Assembly: GCA_025506515.1 (NCBI GenBank)
Contig: CM046452.1
Span: 43,820,444 to 43,884,443 of the forward strand
Direction of reading: 5' to 3'
Length of the DNA: 64,000 bases
Source: Flaveria trinervia
Lineage: Eukaryota; Streptophyta; Magnoliopsida; Asterales; Asteraceae
Shown: positions 11,826 through 23,238 of the stretch, piece after piece
How the letters are laid out: each line of letters starts with the position of its first letter
How positions within the stretch are numbered: position 1 is the first letter of the stretch
Notes under the pieces: model-generated
What the model saw: only the letters and a program-made list of their open reading frames with translations
Told to the model about the DNA's origin: nothing
Database searches by the model: none
Made by a program: the position numbers and the translations under genes

Positions 11826-13800
11826 TGTAACATCATGTATTTTTGGTTATGTAATAGTTAACCTCGTTTATTCTTGTAAGGACTATTAATGCTTTTCATG
11901 AAATCTGTGGGCTATTTGTGCTTATCTCTTAGTTAGTCTTTAATTCTTTAATGTAAAAAGATTATATTTTATCTATTAAATTAAACATAATAACATTTTT
12001 AATAGATTATAAAAAAATAACAATCATAATAACTATGATAATAATAATAATAATAATAATATTTTTTTTGTAGTAATTATAATTATGTTATTAATAATAA
12101 TAATAATAATATAATAGAAATAATAACTAATAAAACTTATATAAGTAATAAGTTGTAAATGAGTTAAAACTTAAATCAAGGAAGTTAAAGGGATGTTTTG
12201 TCAAATTAATAAGCTTTCAATGTAGTTTTGAGCATAAATTAATAAAAACCAAACTGAAGGGACTAAATATGTAATTTCTAAATCCCAAACCCCACCCCCT
12301 TTCCCTTTCGCGTTTTTTCGGCCGGCCCTCCGGCCACCGCCGACCGCTGCTCCGGCAAGGTTAATTACCGGGATTTAGGCATCGGTTGTGACCCCAAATT
12401 ACACCGAATCATTCGTAATGCAAATTCGAACCTGCGTTTACGTGTTAATTTGAGCTTCAAAGCGGTTTTAAGATTTTTTGATCTTGAAACCGATCGCACA
12501 TCAATATTCACATCGGTTTTCATCAAAACCATAAAAACAACACAATCAAACGACTAGAAATGTTCCTTTAATTGCCACAAACTAAATGCGATGATTGATT
12601 GCACCTGCAATAACAATTAAACGATTTAATTCGATCTGCGACTTTCGGTTCGAACGTTGCAGCTGTTGGGTATCAAATCGAACGAATTGAACCTATAAAT
12701 TAGAGGGCTTTTACTCTAATTTGGTTTCCTGAACTCCTTGAACTTTCAATTGCACGAAACAATTGCACGAAACAATTGCATACACAACGAATTCAAAATC
12801 AAGAATAGTTGCGACTGCACTTCTCCTCAGTTCATCCCCATTCCATCTCAATCCAGGTAATTGAGAGCATGTACACACTCGGTTTCATTCTAGGATCAGA
12901 AACCCCATGAATGATTTTGTTAACAACATCGTTTGGATGGTCAATTAGATCAAAATCGTTTTAGGGTTCTTATGAAATTGGGGGTTTTTGTAAATGAGTG
13001 TTTTTAAACTTTATAACTGGGATTTTAACAAACTTGAGGCCTATAGCCCACCGGTAACATACATCCACTACACACATGGGGTCCCGGGTTCGAACCCAGG
13101 CACCCGCAGGTTATTTTATTTCTATTTTTTTATCATTTTAAATTCCATAAATTCTTAATATATCACTTAATTAAAATAAAATTTATTTTGTTAACTAAAG
13201 CATTTTAGAAATTTTAAATTAATTTTAAATGAATTAAAAACTTATTACTTATTTACGGATAACAAGGATTATAAAAATATTATTTAAATGTAATAAATCT
13301 ATATTGGTTTAAATGTAGATTATTTTAAGCGTTATAAACCTACATGTTTTAAATAAATAATTATTTAAATATTTATTTTAATAATTATTTAAATAATTAA
13401 TTATTCATTTATACATCTAAACATGTTATATATAATTAGTCAATAATGTTATTCCTTAAAATTTTATTTGAGTTTTTAAAACTTATAAAACAATATCACT
13501 CTATATTATACGTTATTTTAAAGTCTTGATAATAAATCATATAAATCATATAAAAGCTTGATATTAAATATTATACTTTATTTTCATTTTAGAGTCTTGA
13601 TATTATAAGACTTTTATAATAAATAATTTAAAAAGTTTAAAACTCTATAAAATGATTTTAAATAATTTTAAAATCATTTAATAAGTATGCAATTAATCAC
13701 CTTTATCAAGTTTTAAATAATTAATTATTAATTAATCATTTCTGTTCACACATTTTACTTAGTTTTTATCAAATCAATAAATTAATTATTGAATCATTTT
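11826..13800 (+). repeat. Gypsy 1 LTR 5' portion, plus copy (left palindrome arm)
   Basis: It begins TGTAACATCATG and matches the reverse complement of 13838-15783 along its length, with scattered substitutions and small indels (roughly 95% identity by eye). Identity ends near GAATCATTTT at 13800. It includes the tRNA-like A/B boxes at 13044-13131. The last 2 kb is strongly AT-rich; no gene is seen. Confidence 0.9.
13044..13131 (+). promoter_or_regulatory. tRNA-like A box, B box and T-run inside LTR (plus copy)
   Basis: TAGCCCACCGG (13044-13054) resembles an A box. GGTTCGAACCC (13087-13097) is a perfect B box, and a run of seven T is at 13125-13131. The A-to-B spacing is 43 bp, the same as in the copy at 15-68. 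Confidence 0.5.
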
Positions 13801-15783
13801 AATAAAGATGGTATAAATCAATTAGATCAAGAATATATTAAAATGATTCAATATTTAATTTATTGATTTGATAAAAACTAAGTATAACGTGTGAACAGAA
13901 ATGACTAATTTAATAATTAATTATTTAAAACTTGATAAAGGTGATTAATTGCATACCTATTAAATGATTTTAAAATTATTTAAAATCATTTTATAGAGTT
14001 TTAAACTTTTTAAATGCTTTATTATAAAAGTCTTATAATATCAAGACTCTAAAATAAAAGTAAAGTATAATATTTAGTATCAAGCTTTTATATGATTTAT
14101 AGATTTATTATCAAGACTTTAAAATAACGTATAATATAGAGTGATATTGTTTTATAAGTTTTAAAAACTCAAATAAAATTTTAAGGAATAACATTATTGA
14201 CTAATTATATATAACATGTTTAGATGTATAAATGAATAATTAATTATTTAATAACTATTAAAATAAATATTTAAATAATTATTTATTTAAAACATGTAGG
14301 TTTATAATGCTTAAAATAATCTACATTTAAACCAATATAGATTTATTACATTTAAATAATATTTTTATAATCCTTGTTATCCGTAAATAAGTAATAAGTT
14401 TTTAATTCATTTAAAATTAATTTAAAATTTTCTAAAATGCTTTAGTTAACAAAATAATTTTTATTTTAATTAAGTGATATATTAAGAATTTATGGAATTT
14501 AAAATTATAAAAAAATAGAAATAAAATAACCTGCGGGTGCCCGGTTCAAACCCGGGACCCCATGTGTGTAGTGGATGTATGTTACCGTTGGGCTATAGGC
14601 CTCAAGTTTGTTAAAATCCTAGTTATAAAGTTTAAAAACACTCATTTACAAAAACCCCCAATTTCATAAAAACCCTAAAACGATTTTGATCTAATTGACC
14701 ATCCAAACGATGTGTTAACGAAATCATTCATGGGGCTTCTGATCCTAGAATGAAACCAAGTGTGTACACGCTCTCAATTACCTGGATTGAGATGGAATGG
14801 GGATGAACTGAGGAGAAGTGCAGTCGCAACTATTCTTGATTTCGAATTCATTGTGTATGCAATTGTTTCATGCAATTGAAAGTTCAAGGAGTTCAGGAAA
14901 CCAAATTAGAGTAAAAGCCCTCTAATTTATAGGTTCAATTCGTTCGATTTGATACCCAACAGCTGCAACGTTCGAACCGAAAGTCACAGATCGAATTAAA
15001 TCGTTTAATTGTTGTTGCAGGTGCAATCAATCATCGCATTTAGTTTGTGGCAATTAAAGGAACGTTTCTAGTCGTTTGATTGTGTTGTTTTTATGGTTTT
15101 GATGAAAACCGATGTGAATATTGATATGCGACCGGTTTCAAGATCAAAAAATCTTAAAACCGCTTTGAAGCTCAAATTAACACGTAAATGCAGGTTCGAA
15201 TTTGCATTACGAATGATTCGGTGTAATTTGGGTCACAACCGATGCCTAAATCCCGGTAATTAACCTTGCCGGAGCCGCGGCCGGCGGTGGCCAGAGGACC
15301 GGCCGGAAAAACGCGAAAGGGAAAGGGGGGTGGGGTTTGGGATTTAGAAATTACATATTTAGTCCCTTCAGTTTGGTTTTTATTAATATTTAAAGTTTAT
15401 TAATTTGACAAAACATCCCCCTTAACTTCCTTGATTTAAGTTTTAACTTATTTACAACTTATTACTTATATAAGTTTTATTAGTTATTATTTCTATTATT
15501 ATTATTATTAATATTATTATTAATAACATAATTATTATTACTACAAAAAAATATATTATTATTATTATTATCATAGTTATTATGATTGTTATTTATTTTA
15601 TAATCTATTAGAAATGTTATTATGTTCAATTTAATAGATAAACTATAATCTTTTTACATTAAGAATTAAAAACTAACTAAGAGATAAGCACAAATAGCCC
15701 ACAGGTTTCATGAAAAGCATTAATAGTCCTTACAAGAATAAACGAGGTTAACTATTAGATAACCAAAAGTGCATGATGTTACA
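13801..15783 (-). repeat. Gypsy 1 3' LTR 5' portion, minus copy (right palindrome arm)
   Basis: Read on minus, it starts TGTAACATCATGC directly after the polypurine tract, so it is the 3' LTR of the minus-oriented interior. It stops at 13801, about 2.0 kb in. The 39 bp at 13801-13839 are absent from the left arm but match 22296-22338 in reverse, which identifies them as LTR sequence and puts the inversion junction at 13800/13801. A tRNA-like segment lies at 14535-14595: the B-box equivalent at 14543-14553 has one change, and the A box is at 14585-14595. Confidence 0.85.
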
Positions 15784-15797
15784 GCCTCCCTAACTTA
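15784..15797 (-). promoter_or_regulatory. Polypurine tract of gypsy 1
   Basis: On minus, AAGTTAGGGAGGC immediately precedes LTR start TGTAACATC. Upstream of it GGGACGAAATTCTTTTAAG is typical of the 3' end of Tekay-type elements. It primes plus-strand DNA synthesis. Confidence 0.8.
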
Positions 15798-15828
15798 AAA
15801 GAATTTCGTCCCAAAATTAAGAATGAAA

Positions 15829-16449
15829 CTAAGCGAACAAATGCGGGTATATCTCCTTCATATGATCCTCACGCTCCCATGTGAACTCAGCTCCACACTT
15901 ATTCTCCCAACGAACCTTAACAATTGGAGTAGTTGTGGTTCTAGTTTTCTTCATGATGCGATCCGTAATTTCAACAGGTTTCTCAACAAAGTGCAATGAC
16001 TTGTCGATCTGGATGTCTTCCAATGGAACATGCAGGCTCTCGTCGGCCAAACACTTTCTCAAATTTGAGACATGGAACACAGGATGAACTCCACTAAGGT
16101 CAGAAGGTAGTTCCAGTTTATAAGCCACCTTCCCAACCCTTTTTAGGATTTTGAAAGGTCCTACAAATCTTGGAGCTAGTTTACCCCTCTTTCCAAAGCG
16201 AACAACACATTTCCATGGTGACACCTTAAGAAGAACCATGTCTCCAACTTGGAACTCCAATGGCTTATGATGCTTATCGGCGTAACTCTTTTGTCGACTT
16301 CTTGCCACTTCAAGGTTCTTGTGGATTATGGAGACTTTATTGGTCGTTTCTTGTATAAGTTCAGGACCAGTGATGAAATTTTCACCGACGTCGGTCCAGT
16401 AGATCGGTGATCGGCATTTACGACCATACAAAGCCTCAAATGGTGCCAT
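15829..16449 (-). pseudogene. Gypsy 1 integrase C-terminus and chromodomain
   Basis: 206 open codons, the longest intact piece of this polyprotein. It contains FEALYGRKCRSPIYW (integrase C-terminal part), then FQVGDMVLLKVSPWK (GPY/F-type module) with RFVGPFKILKRVG. It ends in PVEITDR, IVKVRWENKCGAEFTWERED and MKEIYPHLF, the chromodomain-like C-terminus of Tekay/Del chromoviruses, thought to guide integration. The stop TAA follows PHLFA and lies about 45 bp before the PPT. The N-terminal junction is frameshifted near 16450-16600, where a PERTIQTLED motif with the catalytic Glu appears in another frame. Confidence 0.85.
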
Positions 16450-17399
16450 CTTGATACTTGAGTGATAACTATTGTTATACGAAAATTCCGCGAGCGGTAG
16501 ATGCGTATCCCAGTCACCACCAAAGTCAAGGACACAAAGACGCAGCAGATCCTCGAGTGTTTGGATTGTTCGTTCCGGTTTGACTATTGGTTTGAGGATG
16601 GTAAGTCGTACTTAAATCCAATTGAGTACCCAAGAGTTCTTGCATCGAAGACCAAAAGTGTGAAGTGAAACGAGCATCACGATCAGAAATAATGTTAAAG
16701 GCACGCCATGACGACTCATAATTTTGTCAATGTAGATTCGAGCCAGCCTTGAAACCTTGTATGTATCTCGTATGGGTATGAAATGTACTGCTTTGGTCAA
16801 ACGGTCAACAATGACCCATATACTATCATGACCACGAGGTGTACGAGGTAACTTGGTTATGAAATCCATGGATATATGTTCCCATTTCCACATAGAGATT
16901 TCAGGTTGCTCAAGTAAACCACTTGGTCGTTGATGCTCGGCTTTGACCCTTGCACACGTGAGACACTTGGAAACTTAAGACGCGATATCTTTCTTCATTC
17001 CAGGCCACCAATATTGACCACGCAGGTCCATGTACATCATATCGAAGCCAGGATGAATGGAATATCGAGTTTGATGAGCTTCATTCATAATGAAATGTCA
17101 AAGGTTATCACGATTCGAGATCCAAAGTCGATTCAAGAAGTACCACATGCCATTCGGTTTTATCTCCAGTTGTGACCGAACGTTAGGCATCAAATCTTCA
17201 TCTTTCCTTTTGTCGGTTAGTGCCGCTTGTTGAGCCTCGCGAATGCATAACTCAAGGTCATTATCGATCCTTATGTTTTGAAGCATGATAGTAGCCTTGT
17301 TGACATCCACATGAATCTTGGTATCAAATTCTCCTAGCGTATCAAACCATTGCCTTCGATCTCGAATTTCTTGGAGCAAGACAGTCTTGTTGTGGACCT
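16450..17399 (-). pseudogene. Gypsy 1 integrase core, frameshifted
   Basis: Zinc-binding remnants (YWWPGMKKDIA, then CLTCARVKAEHQRPSG) precede MWKWEHISMDFITKLPRT with the first catalytic Asp. IWVIVDRLTKAVHFIPI and SRHGVPLT follow. The second catalytic Asp (SDRDARFTSHFW) is read only after a frameshift near 16680. There is at least one stop in the zinc-binding part (about 16975). Integrase would insert the cDNA, making the 5-bp duplication seen here. Confidence 0.8.
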
Positions 17400-17797
17400 T
17401 GCGACTTAGCGCGTCGGCTACAACATTCGCCTTTCCAGGATGGTAGCGAATGTCGCAGTCGTAATCGCTAATCAACTCGATCCAAAATGTTTGTCTCATG
17501 TTGAGATCCTTTTGGTTGAACATGTGTTGGAGACTCTTATGATCGTGTAGACTATGCATTGCATTCCATAAAGATAGTGTCGCCAAATCTTCAAAGCGAA
17601 AATGACAGCACCAAGTTCAAGATTATGAGTTGTGTAGTTCACCTCATGAACCTTCAATTGCCTCGATGCGTATGCTAGAACTTTGCCTCGTTGCATGAGA
17701 ACACAACCAAGACCTTGATTAAAAGCATCACAATACACGGTAAAGTCATCGTTTCCATCGGGAAGTGTGAGAATAGGAGCGTTACACAACTTGCGTT
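17400..17797 (-). pseudogene. Gypsy 1 RNase H
   Basis: DDFTVYCDAFNQGLGCVLMQ and AYASRQLKVHE, then LELGAVIFALKIWRHYLYG, are classic Ty3/gypsy RNase H sequence. A frameshift near 17560 moves the frame to HMFNQKDLNMRQ and then RYHPGKANVVADALSRK. Together these cover a full-length domain of about 130 residues. It removes genomic RNA during reverse transcription. Confidence 0.85.
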
Positions 17798-18870
17798 TTA
17801 ATGTCTCGAAAGACTCTTCTTGCTCGGGTCCCCATTCAAAGAGTCGATTCTTTTGGTTAGCGCCGTTAATGGTTTAGCAATCCTTGAGAAATTCGCTATG
17901 AACCTACGGTAATATCCCGCTAAGCCCAGAAAAGAACGAACCTCGGTTGGGGTTGTGGGGACACACCAATTCTTCACAGCTTCAATTTTAGCAGGATCAA
18001 CGTGAATTCCTTGGTTATTCACCATATTCCCTAAGAATTGAACCTCCTCCAACCAAAATTCACACTTGGAGAACTTGGCGTATAATTTCTCCTTCTTCAA
18101 AAGTCCAAGAACTTGTCGCAAGTGCATCTCGTGATCGATTTTCGTCTTGGAATAAATAAGAATGTCATCAATGAACATGATCACGAACTTATCCAAATAC
18201 GGTTTACATACTCGATTCATGAGATCCATGAACACGGCAGGTGCATTGGTCAAGTCAAAAGGCATGACCATGAACTCGTAGTGTCCATATTGAGTACAAA
18301 AAGTGGTCTTTGGAATGTCATCATCACGGACACGTAGTTGATGATACCCAGAATGTAGATCGATCTTCGAGAATTGAGTTGCTCCTTGAAGTTGGTTGAA
18401 GAGATCATCGATTCGAGGGAGAGGGTATCGGTTTTTTTGGTAGTAAGCTTGTTCAGTTCTCGGTAATCGATGGACATACGAAATGAACCATCCTTCTTCT
18501 TCACAAAAAGTATAGGTGCACCCCATGGTGATGAACTAGGGCGAATGAAACCCTTATCGGTCAACTCTTGCAGTTGACTAGCGAGTTCTTGCATTTCAGA
18601 CGGTGCAAGACGATAAGGAGATTTAGCCACAGGGTTTGCACCAGGAATTAAGTCAATCTTGAACTCAACTTCTCGCACGGGAGGTAACCTTTTAAGATCC
18701 TCGGGAAAAACCTCGGGAAAGTCCCGCACAACAAGAATGTCTTTCAACTCCTTACCCTTGGCTTTCGTATTAACTACATATGCCATGAAAGCCATGTAGT
18801 TTTTACTTAAGCACTTGTGGGCCTTGATGCAAGACATGAGTTTGAGTCTTTGGGATGATTTCTCCCCCAA
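17798..18870 (-). pseudogene. Gypsy 1 reverse transcriptase
   Basis: The order is DFPEVFPEDLKRLPP, GANPVAKSPYRLAPSEM, FIRPSSSPWGAPILFVKKKD, FRMSIDYRELNKL, then after a frameshift near 18420 NRYPLPRIDDLFNQLQG, KIDLHSGYHQL and TFCTQYGHYEF. The catalytic motif is FIDDILIYS (the family's YxDD). FLGLAGYYRRFIANFS marks the connection to RNase H. Domain length is normal. The two frames overlap, so one frameshift separates finger and palm parts. Confidence 0.9.
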
Positions 18871-19258
18871 AGACCTTCAAAGTATCACTGGTCGGTAAAG
18901 GAATTCGGATACACTTCTCGAAGCATAGAATTTCCGCACGATGCTTTGCTAACCAATCCATACCAATGATAATATCAAAGCTTCCCAATTGCATAGGAAT
19001 AAGGTCAACGAAGAACTCGTGCCCGTTATGGCTTAAGGTGCAGTCACGTATTACGACGCCAACGACGATAGATTTTCCATCGGCGACCTCGACCGTGAAA
19101 GACCTTTCCAGATTAACTCGCGGTTTAGAAAGTATAGGCTCGAATTCCAGGGACACAAAACTCCTATCGGCACCCGAATCAAACAATACGGAAGCATAAT
19201 GACTATTTACAAGATACATACCTGTTTGGTAACAACCTATTATCGGTATGATGAACAC
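18803..19258 (-). pseudogene. Gypsy 1 aspartic protease
   Basis: ASVLFDSGADRSFVS contains the catalytic DSGA. GSFDIIIGMDWLAKHRAEI is the usual second half of the retropepsin in this family. The 151 open codons are close to full domain length. It lies between the gag zinc knuckles and RT, as expected. Confidence 0.85.
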
Positions 19259-19289
19259 TGATAGAAACTTTTATAAGGCAAGAAACGAT

Positions 19290-20501
19290 TTAAAAGGAGT
19301 TCAACGACGTACCATTCACCAGGTCGTTGTTGGCTTGAGCTTGGTTGGCACTGATGTTGAAAGCCCTTCCACGAGCCGGTGGCACAGTTCCCGCATTGCA
19401 AGGACATTGCGGACGAATATGACCATGCTCGCCACAGTTATAGCAGGTTCGGTTGGTAAGCATGGCAGTGTTGTTTGGCGCACGAAGGCAAGTAGTTACC
19501 AAGTGTCCATACTTCCCACACAATGAGCAGACTCGACATGGAATGTTGCTTGAATGATGGTACTTCCACGTGTTACACATAGGATGTGGACCAGCATAAG
19601 CTTTAGCCATGGGAGCTTGATTCGCAACCACCATTTGTTTTTAGGAGCATTTGGGGTGGTCAGAGCGTAGTTGCGCGTCGGGGTGAACTTACGCTTCTTG
19701 TTTTGAGAAGATGACTTGGCCCTTACCTCCTTTGTTGCCTCGGGTGTCACCTTCGTAGTGGACCTGGAACCCTTTGCCGACATAGTGCCAGTTCTTATAT
19801 GATTCTCGGTGAGCTGTGCAGTTATAGTAATCGCCTCCTCCAAAGTTGTGGGCCTACTACCCACCACGGCATCTTGAATTTGAGGTGGCACCCCCTTGAT
19901 AAATTTCTCAATGTTACGGGGCACGGTGTCCACCATGTTTGGTAGGAACATACTCAACTCATGATGTCGGGTGGAATATGCCAAGTGATTCCCACCATCT
20001 TGTTTGAGGTTCCAGAACTCCTCCTCTAGCTTTTGCAACTCGCTCCTCGGGCAGAACTTTTGGATCATGATATCCTTAAATTCTTCCCAGGGCAACGCCA
20101 TTGCAACCTCAGTTCCACGGTTTCTCTTTTCACTATTCCACTATTTAGTGCTCGTTGTTGAAGAACACTTGTGGCATAGCGAACCTTGAACTCGTCGGGG
20201 CACTCGCTAACAATGAATGTGTTCTCCATACTTTCAAACCACTCGAGAAGTCCAGTGGCTCCTTCTTTTCACTAAAGCTAGTGGGTTTACACGAGTTGTA
20301 GTGTTTGAAGGTGCAAGTACAATTATTCCCGTTTTGGTTGTTGCTATTCTCTCCATGACCATTTCCACTATTGCTGGAGTTGGTCATTAAAGTGCTATTG
20401 AGTTCAGCAACCATGGTCGGGATGACAGCAGCCATTTGTCAGGCAATCATGGCAGCTAGCTTACGGTCAGAACTTCCACGCTTTCCATGGTGACGAGACA
20501 T
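19290..20501 (-). pseudogene. Gypsy 1 gag, frameshifted
   Basis: The likely start is the Met at 20501, directly preceded by a splice-acceptor-like TATATCCAGC. An early stop follows near 20441. The capsid core reads ALPWEEFKDIMIQKFCPRSE, EEEFWNLKQ, MVDTVPRNIEKFIKGVPPQI and TLEEAITITAQLT (Retrotrans_gag family). Two zinc knuckles follow in another frame: CSLCGKYGHLVTTC and CYNCGEHGHIRPQC. Frameshifts lie near 20120, 20270 and 19640. The product would form particles and package RNA. Confidence 0.85.
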
Positions 20502-21170
20502 GCTGGATATACAAAAAAATGAGTTAGTTAAGGGAGTGAGGATAACAATGGATAATGGTTTAAACAAAGATAAGCTAAGGGTTGTAAGGTACACGAAATG
20601 ATTCCATTTGGTAACGCATTACCATTTAGAAACGTTGACACGTCAAGGTGAATTGACCCATGTATCTTAGAAACTTGTGTATATTGACCATAGTTTATTA
20701 CTCATCCCAGAAATCCCCAGGTAAGCCTAACTAGTCCCGTAGGATTTATGCAATATGCTTGCCTTAGTCTGAGGGCCTTTTGCCAGGAAATCCAGGATAC
20801 AGGTGTCTATGTGTCACACAATATTTCTTAGGTTCATGGAATCAAAACCTTGATGAGATTTATATAGATTAGACATAGCGTCTAAAGATCCAAATCATAA
20901 GCATAAGCATAAGTTTCCACGTGTTGACGAGAATAAGATTAAGAGATTTCATGTTCGGGGAGAGTCAAAGAGTCAAAGTTAAGTTTAGAGAGACAAGTAA
21001 CAATGTTTAGGCAATCCTATGCTAAGGCATCAAATTGCACATAAGAGGACATAGCATTATGTAACATGCAAACTATATAATTTACAGGATAGAATCACAA
21101 TTCTATAAGGTTCATGCATACTATAGTCTAGGTCACCATTTCTAATAACCTAGATCCCTATAGTTATGGG
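20502..21170 (-). other. Gypsy 1 5' leader between PBS and gag
   Basis: About 670 bp of non-coding sequence, typical of an untranslated leader. I see no ORF or repeat in it. Confidence 0.6.
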
Positions 21171-21182
21171 CACTGATACCAA
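21171..21182 (-). promoter_or_regulatory. Primer binding site of gypsy 1
   Basis: Read on minus, TTGGTATCAGTG follows the LTR end GTGTGACA by 2 bp. It is the initiator tRNA-Met site with one late mismatch. It proves that the adjacent minus LTR end at 21185 is the 5' LTR of the interior. Confidence 0.85.
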
Positions 21183-21184
21183 TC

Positions 21185-21432
21185 TGTCACACCCCAACCT
21201 TGACGGCGGAAACGTCGAGGAGTGAGAGTTAATATCGTTCACAGCCACATAACGCTATTAATATTCCCAAATATATATATTAATCATAAAATCCAATTGT
21301 AACATTACAATCATAAGTCTCAAAGAAATTAAAAGCATAACATAAGATGTAACAAGTAATTTTATTTCATTTATTTATCTAGGTCCATTCCTAGATGTGT
21401 AAGCTTCAAAGAGTAGAAATCAAGCTTGAGTT
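21185..21432 (-). repeat. Gypsy 1 LTR, last ~250 bp, minus copy
   Basis: It starts TGTCACACCCCAACC on + (the LTR end on minus) and matches the reverse complement of 22985-23233. Identity ends near CAAGCTTGAGTTTT at 21432, where the sequence switches to LTR in plus orientation. Confidence 0.85.
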
Positions 21433-22223
21433 TTCCATGCCCCTTTTTACTTTATTTCACATATTTTGAAGTGAAACATGTTAACTGTATAAATGCACAT
21501 TTGAGATATTTGTGAGTTTTCCATGTGAGTATTTCTATACCCCTTTTTCATATTTTCACACTTTGGGGTGAAACATATTACTTTATAAACTTTGCACTTG
21601 TAAACGTTTGATTCTTGTAAACTTATGGCAATTTACTTGTATGTTGTGGTTAGTTGAACTTTGTGACTACTATGTAATGTCGAATATATGTACAATCATT
21701 AACTATTGCTAGCCTAGCGAAGTCATAGATCTATGGGACAGACAAGCCTGCTTGGTTAATCCAAGTACACTTAGCTAATCGTATATTCTTGTAAACATTT
21801 GAGACTTGTAAAACTTTGTCGAGGTTTGATTGTGCATTCTATCTTACATACCTAGTTTACTTTGTTCTCTAACTTGCAACATGAATTGCCATCTTTTATA
21901 TATCTATGTATTGCAAACTATGGAAATCTCATCAACATTATGTTGACATTTTTATTTTTAACATGTTTCAGGAAATACTCAAGCTTGATTTTTACTCTTT
22001 GAAGCTTACACATCTAGGAATGGACCTAGATAAATAAATGAAATAAAATTACTTGTTACATCTTATGTTATGCTTTTAATTTCTTTGAGACTTATGATTG
22101 TAATGGAACAATTGGATTTTATGATTAAAATATATATTTGGGAATATTAATAGCGTTATGTGGCTGTGAACGATCTTAACTCTCACTCCTTGATGTTTCC
22201 GCCGTCAAGGTTGGGGTGTGACA
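21433..22223 (+). repeat. Gypsy 1 LTR 3' portion, plus copy 1
   Basis: From about 21530 it parallels 22530-23233 closely, including GGGGTGAAACAT and the GATCTATGGG block, and ends GTGTGACA at 22223. A diverged ~90-bp partial duplication precedes it (21437-21530). The next base begins internal LTR sequence, so an LTR terminus is joined to an LTR interior here. Confidence 0.85.
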
Positions 22224-23233
22224 GATTAATCATTTCTGTTCACACATTATACTTAGTTTTTTATCAAATCAATAAATTAAATTATTGAATCAATTTAATA
22301 TATTCTTGGTCTTAATTGATTTATACCATCTTTATTAAACCAAAACGTAAACGATTTATTATTTTATTTAATTATTTTAAATCCCCAAATTCAAATTGTA
22401 ACCCTAGTTCACATTTACTCGTTAGTTTTACCTTTAAACTTAACCTTGGAACATATATACGTTAGGTATCTTGTAAAAAGGAATCGTTGGAGCATTGTTA
22501 ATTTCTTACTATCATCTTATTTATTCATGTGAGTATTTCTATACCCCTTTTTCATATATTCACACTTTGGGGTGAAACATGTTACTTTATAAACTTTGCA
22601 CTTGTAAATGTTTGATTCTTGTAAACTTATGGCAATTTACTTGTATGTTGTGGTTAGTTGAACTTTGTGACTACCATGTAATATCGAATATATGTACAAT
22701 CATTAACTATTGCTAGCCTAGCGAAGTCATAGATCTATGGGCCAGACAAGCCTGCTTGGTTAATCCAAGTACACTTAGCTAATCGTATATTCTTGTAAAT
22801 GTTTGAGACTTGTAAAACTTTGTCGAGGTTTGATTGTGCATTCTGTCTTACATCCCTAGTTTACTTTGTTCTCTAACTTACAACATGAATTGCCATCTTT
22901 TATGTATCTATGTATTGCAAACTATGGAAATCTCACCAACATTATGTTGACATTTTTATTTTTAACATGTTTCAGGAAATACTCAAGCTTGATTTCTACT
23001 CTTTGAAGCTTACACATCTAGGAATGGACCTAGATAAATAAATGAAATAAAATTACTTGTTACATCTTATGTTATGCTTTTAATTTCTTTGAGACTTATG
23101 ATTGTAATGGTACAATTGAATTTTATGATTAATATATATATATATATTTGGGAATATTAATAGCGTTATGTGGCTGTGAACGATCTTAACTCTCACTCCT
23201 CGACGTTTCCGCTGTCAAGGTTGGGGTGTGACA
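22224..23233 (+). repeat. Gypsy 1 LTR 3' portion, plus copy 2 (outer right end)
   Basis: It begins GATTAATCATTTCTG, matching the LTR interior at about 13731. It continues past the palindrome junction sequence (22296-22338) and ends at GTGTGACA, beside the AAAAG duplication. Confidence 0.85.
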
Positions 23234-23238
23234 AAAAG
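23234..23238. repeat. Target-site duplication of gypsy 1, right copy (AAAAG)
   Basis: Identical to 11821-11825. Copia 1 resumes directly after it. Confidence 0.95.

Larger units (their letters stand above)
11826..23233. mobile_element. Gypsy 1: Tekay-like Ty3/gypsy element with inverted interior
   Basis: The outer ends are LTR start TGTAACATCATG (11826, +) and LTR end GGTTGGGGTGTGACA (23233, +), with a 5-bp duplication outside. Everything between the LTR pieces (PPT, pol, gag, PBS) is on the minus strand. Order on +: LTR 5' two thirds (+), the same LTR part (-), PPT/pol/gag/PBS (-), LTR last ~250 bp (-), LTR 3' part (+), and a second LTR 3' part (+). The full LTR is about 2.7-2.9 kb by piecing fragments together. 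A normal element of this family would carry both LTRs and the interior in one direction. Confidence 0.85.
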
